From Pseudomonadota bacterium (GTDB taxonomy: Bacteria; Pseudomonadota; Gammaproteobacteria; Burkholderiales; Burkholderiaceae_D), in contig JAEYIG010000041.1 of the NCBI GenBank assembly GCA_023409175.1, positions 1 through 6,308 of the forward strand: a stretch of DNA of 6,308 nt, in the 5' to 3' direction. Positions within the stretch are counted from its first letter, which is position 1. Each line of letters starts with the position of its first letter. The position numbers and the translations under genes are program-made. This document shows positions 5,493 to 6,308 of this stretch, in pieces. The notes beneath the pieces are model-generated. The model was given only the letters and a program-made list of their open reading frames with translations. It was not told where the DNA came from and ran no database searches.

Positions 5493-6308
5493 ATGTTCAA
5501 ATTATCTGCCATTATATTTGTCGCCTTATTGTCATTAATGATTCAGGTTCCGTGCGAAGCGGCCGATAAATGTGATTCGGTTCCGGGATATGCCAATGCC
5601 GAAATCGGGAAATTGAAACAGGACATAGAAAAAACAGTATCCGGTAAAACCGCAACGGCAGGCGTTTCAATTGAAACGGATGAATGTGAAGTCCTGACGA
5701 TAAACCGGGGAAAACGTTTTCCGCTGATGAGCGTTTTCAAGTTCCATATCGCCCTTGCCGTACTGGACAAGCTCGATAAAAACGATATTCCCCTGGACAC
5801 GCCCGTGTTGATAAAAAAGACGGAACTGTCACATGATACCTACAGCCCGTTAATCAAAAAGTTTCCCGATCAGGACCTGAACATATCCATTGGGGAACTG
5901 GTCAGGTACAGCGTTTCCCACAGTGACAATAATGCGTGTGATTACCTTATCGGATACGTCGGCGGAATATCAAGGGTAGAGGAATACGTCAGGGGCCTGG
6001 GGATCAAAGGCTTCCGCCTTGCTGTCGCCGAGCGGGAAATGCATGACGACATCATGCGGCAATATGCAAACTGGAGCACGCCGGAGTCGGCGGTCAGCCT
6101 GATGAGGACATTTCTTGAAAAGCCCCTGTTTTCAGGCCAGTACAAGGATTTCCTGATACAGGCGATGGTGGATTCGTCTACCGGGAAAAACAAGCTGAAA
6201 GCCATGTTGCCGCCGGAAACGGTCGTCGGCCACAAGACCGGTTCATCCAACAGGACAGGCGCAGGCGTCCAGATTGCGGAAAATGACATCGCCTTCATTT
6301 ATCTGCCA
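5493..6308 (+). CDS. bla: Class A beta-lactamase, PER/CfxA-like subclass (3' end outside window)
   Basis: A periplasmic serine enzyme that hydrolyses beta-lactams; 272 codons are in the window with no stop, and by family length about 25-30 residues are missing. A signal peptide (FKLSAIIFVALLSLMIQ) ends near CEA at residue 23. All catalytic motifs are present: Ser80-Val-Phe-Lys83 (SxxK), Ser144-Asp-Asn146 (SDN), Glu180 in AEREMHDD (the family's Glu166) and Lys248-Thr-Gly250 (KTG). The spacings 144-180 and 180-248 equal those of TEM (130-166, 166-234). The 80-144 interval is four residues longer, and the ExxMH and QYANWSTPESA blocks are those of subclass A2 (PER, CfxA). No cysteine precedes the nucleophile, so the carbapenemase-type disulfide is absent. 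No Shine-Dalgarno site is seen before the ATG, and the terminator at 5432-5465 is very close. At least seven Ile codons are ATA, unlike the upstream genes. The real drug spectrum is unknown. Confidence 0.92.
   Translation, partial: MFKLSAIIFVALLSLMIQVPCEAADKCDSVPGYANAEIGKLKQDIEKTVSGKTATAGVSIETDECEVLTINRGKRFPLMSVFKFHIALAVLDKLDKNDIPLDTPVLIKKTELSHDTYSPLIKKFPDQDLNISIGELVRYSVSHSDNNACDYLIGYVGGISRVEEYVRGLGIKGFRLAVAEREMHDDIMRQYANWSTPESAVSLMRTFLEKPLFSGQYKDFLIQAMVDSSTGKNKLKAMLPPETVVGHKTGSSNRTGAGVQIAENDIAFIYLP

Noticed and set aside
5547..5558. Cys21 of the beta-lactamase as a lipoprotein anchor
   Set aside because: The residues before it (QVP) do not fit a lipobox, so a normal signal peptidase cut near residue 23 is more likely.

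Overview
The window looks like chromosomal DNA of a betaproteobacterium of roughly balanced base composition. The best guess is Oxalobacteraceae, possibly Oxalobacter. The reasons are a RluC and an S49 protease of betaproteobacterial type in the rluC / HAD phosphatase / sppA order familiar from Burkholderiales, and moderate GC. The genus is inference, not demonstrated. Every gene I can support lies on the + strand.

Positions 1-2715 are a housekeeping block: the 23S rRNA pseudouridine synthase RluC (5' end outside the window), a HAD-family phosphatase, and a membrane-anchored SppA/SohB-type signal peptide peptidase with a visible Ser143/Lys195 dyad. A strong intrinsic terminator (2729-2773) closes the block. 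The Rieske-type gene I recall between the phosphatase and sppA in many Burkholderiales is absent.

Positions 2862-4066 hold two small secreted proteins in a likely two-gene operon. The first resembles DUF930-type proteins; the second I do not recognise. Both have clear Sec signal peptides and cysteines in the mature part, so they probably work in the envelope.

Positions 4067-4406 are a 340-bp non-coding stretch with several inverted repeats. The most striking is a 32-nt near-perfect palindrome (4175-4206) with 15 of 16 positions pairing. The part next to the following gene is very AT-rich.

Positions 4407-5315 encode a bile acid:sodium symporter (BASS)-family membrane transporter of unknown substrate. 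It is followed by a 13-bp perfect hairpin terminator (5432-5465). The window ends inside an exported class A beta-lactamase (5493 onward) with all catalytic motifs, of the PER/CfxA-like subclass. It uses the rare ATA Ile codon much more than its neighbours, which suggests a different history. No mobile element, tRNA, rRNA or CRISPR array is visible, and I see no clearly new multi-gene system.
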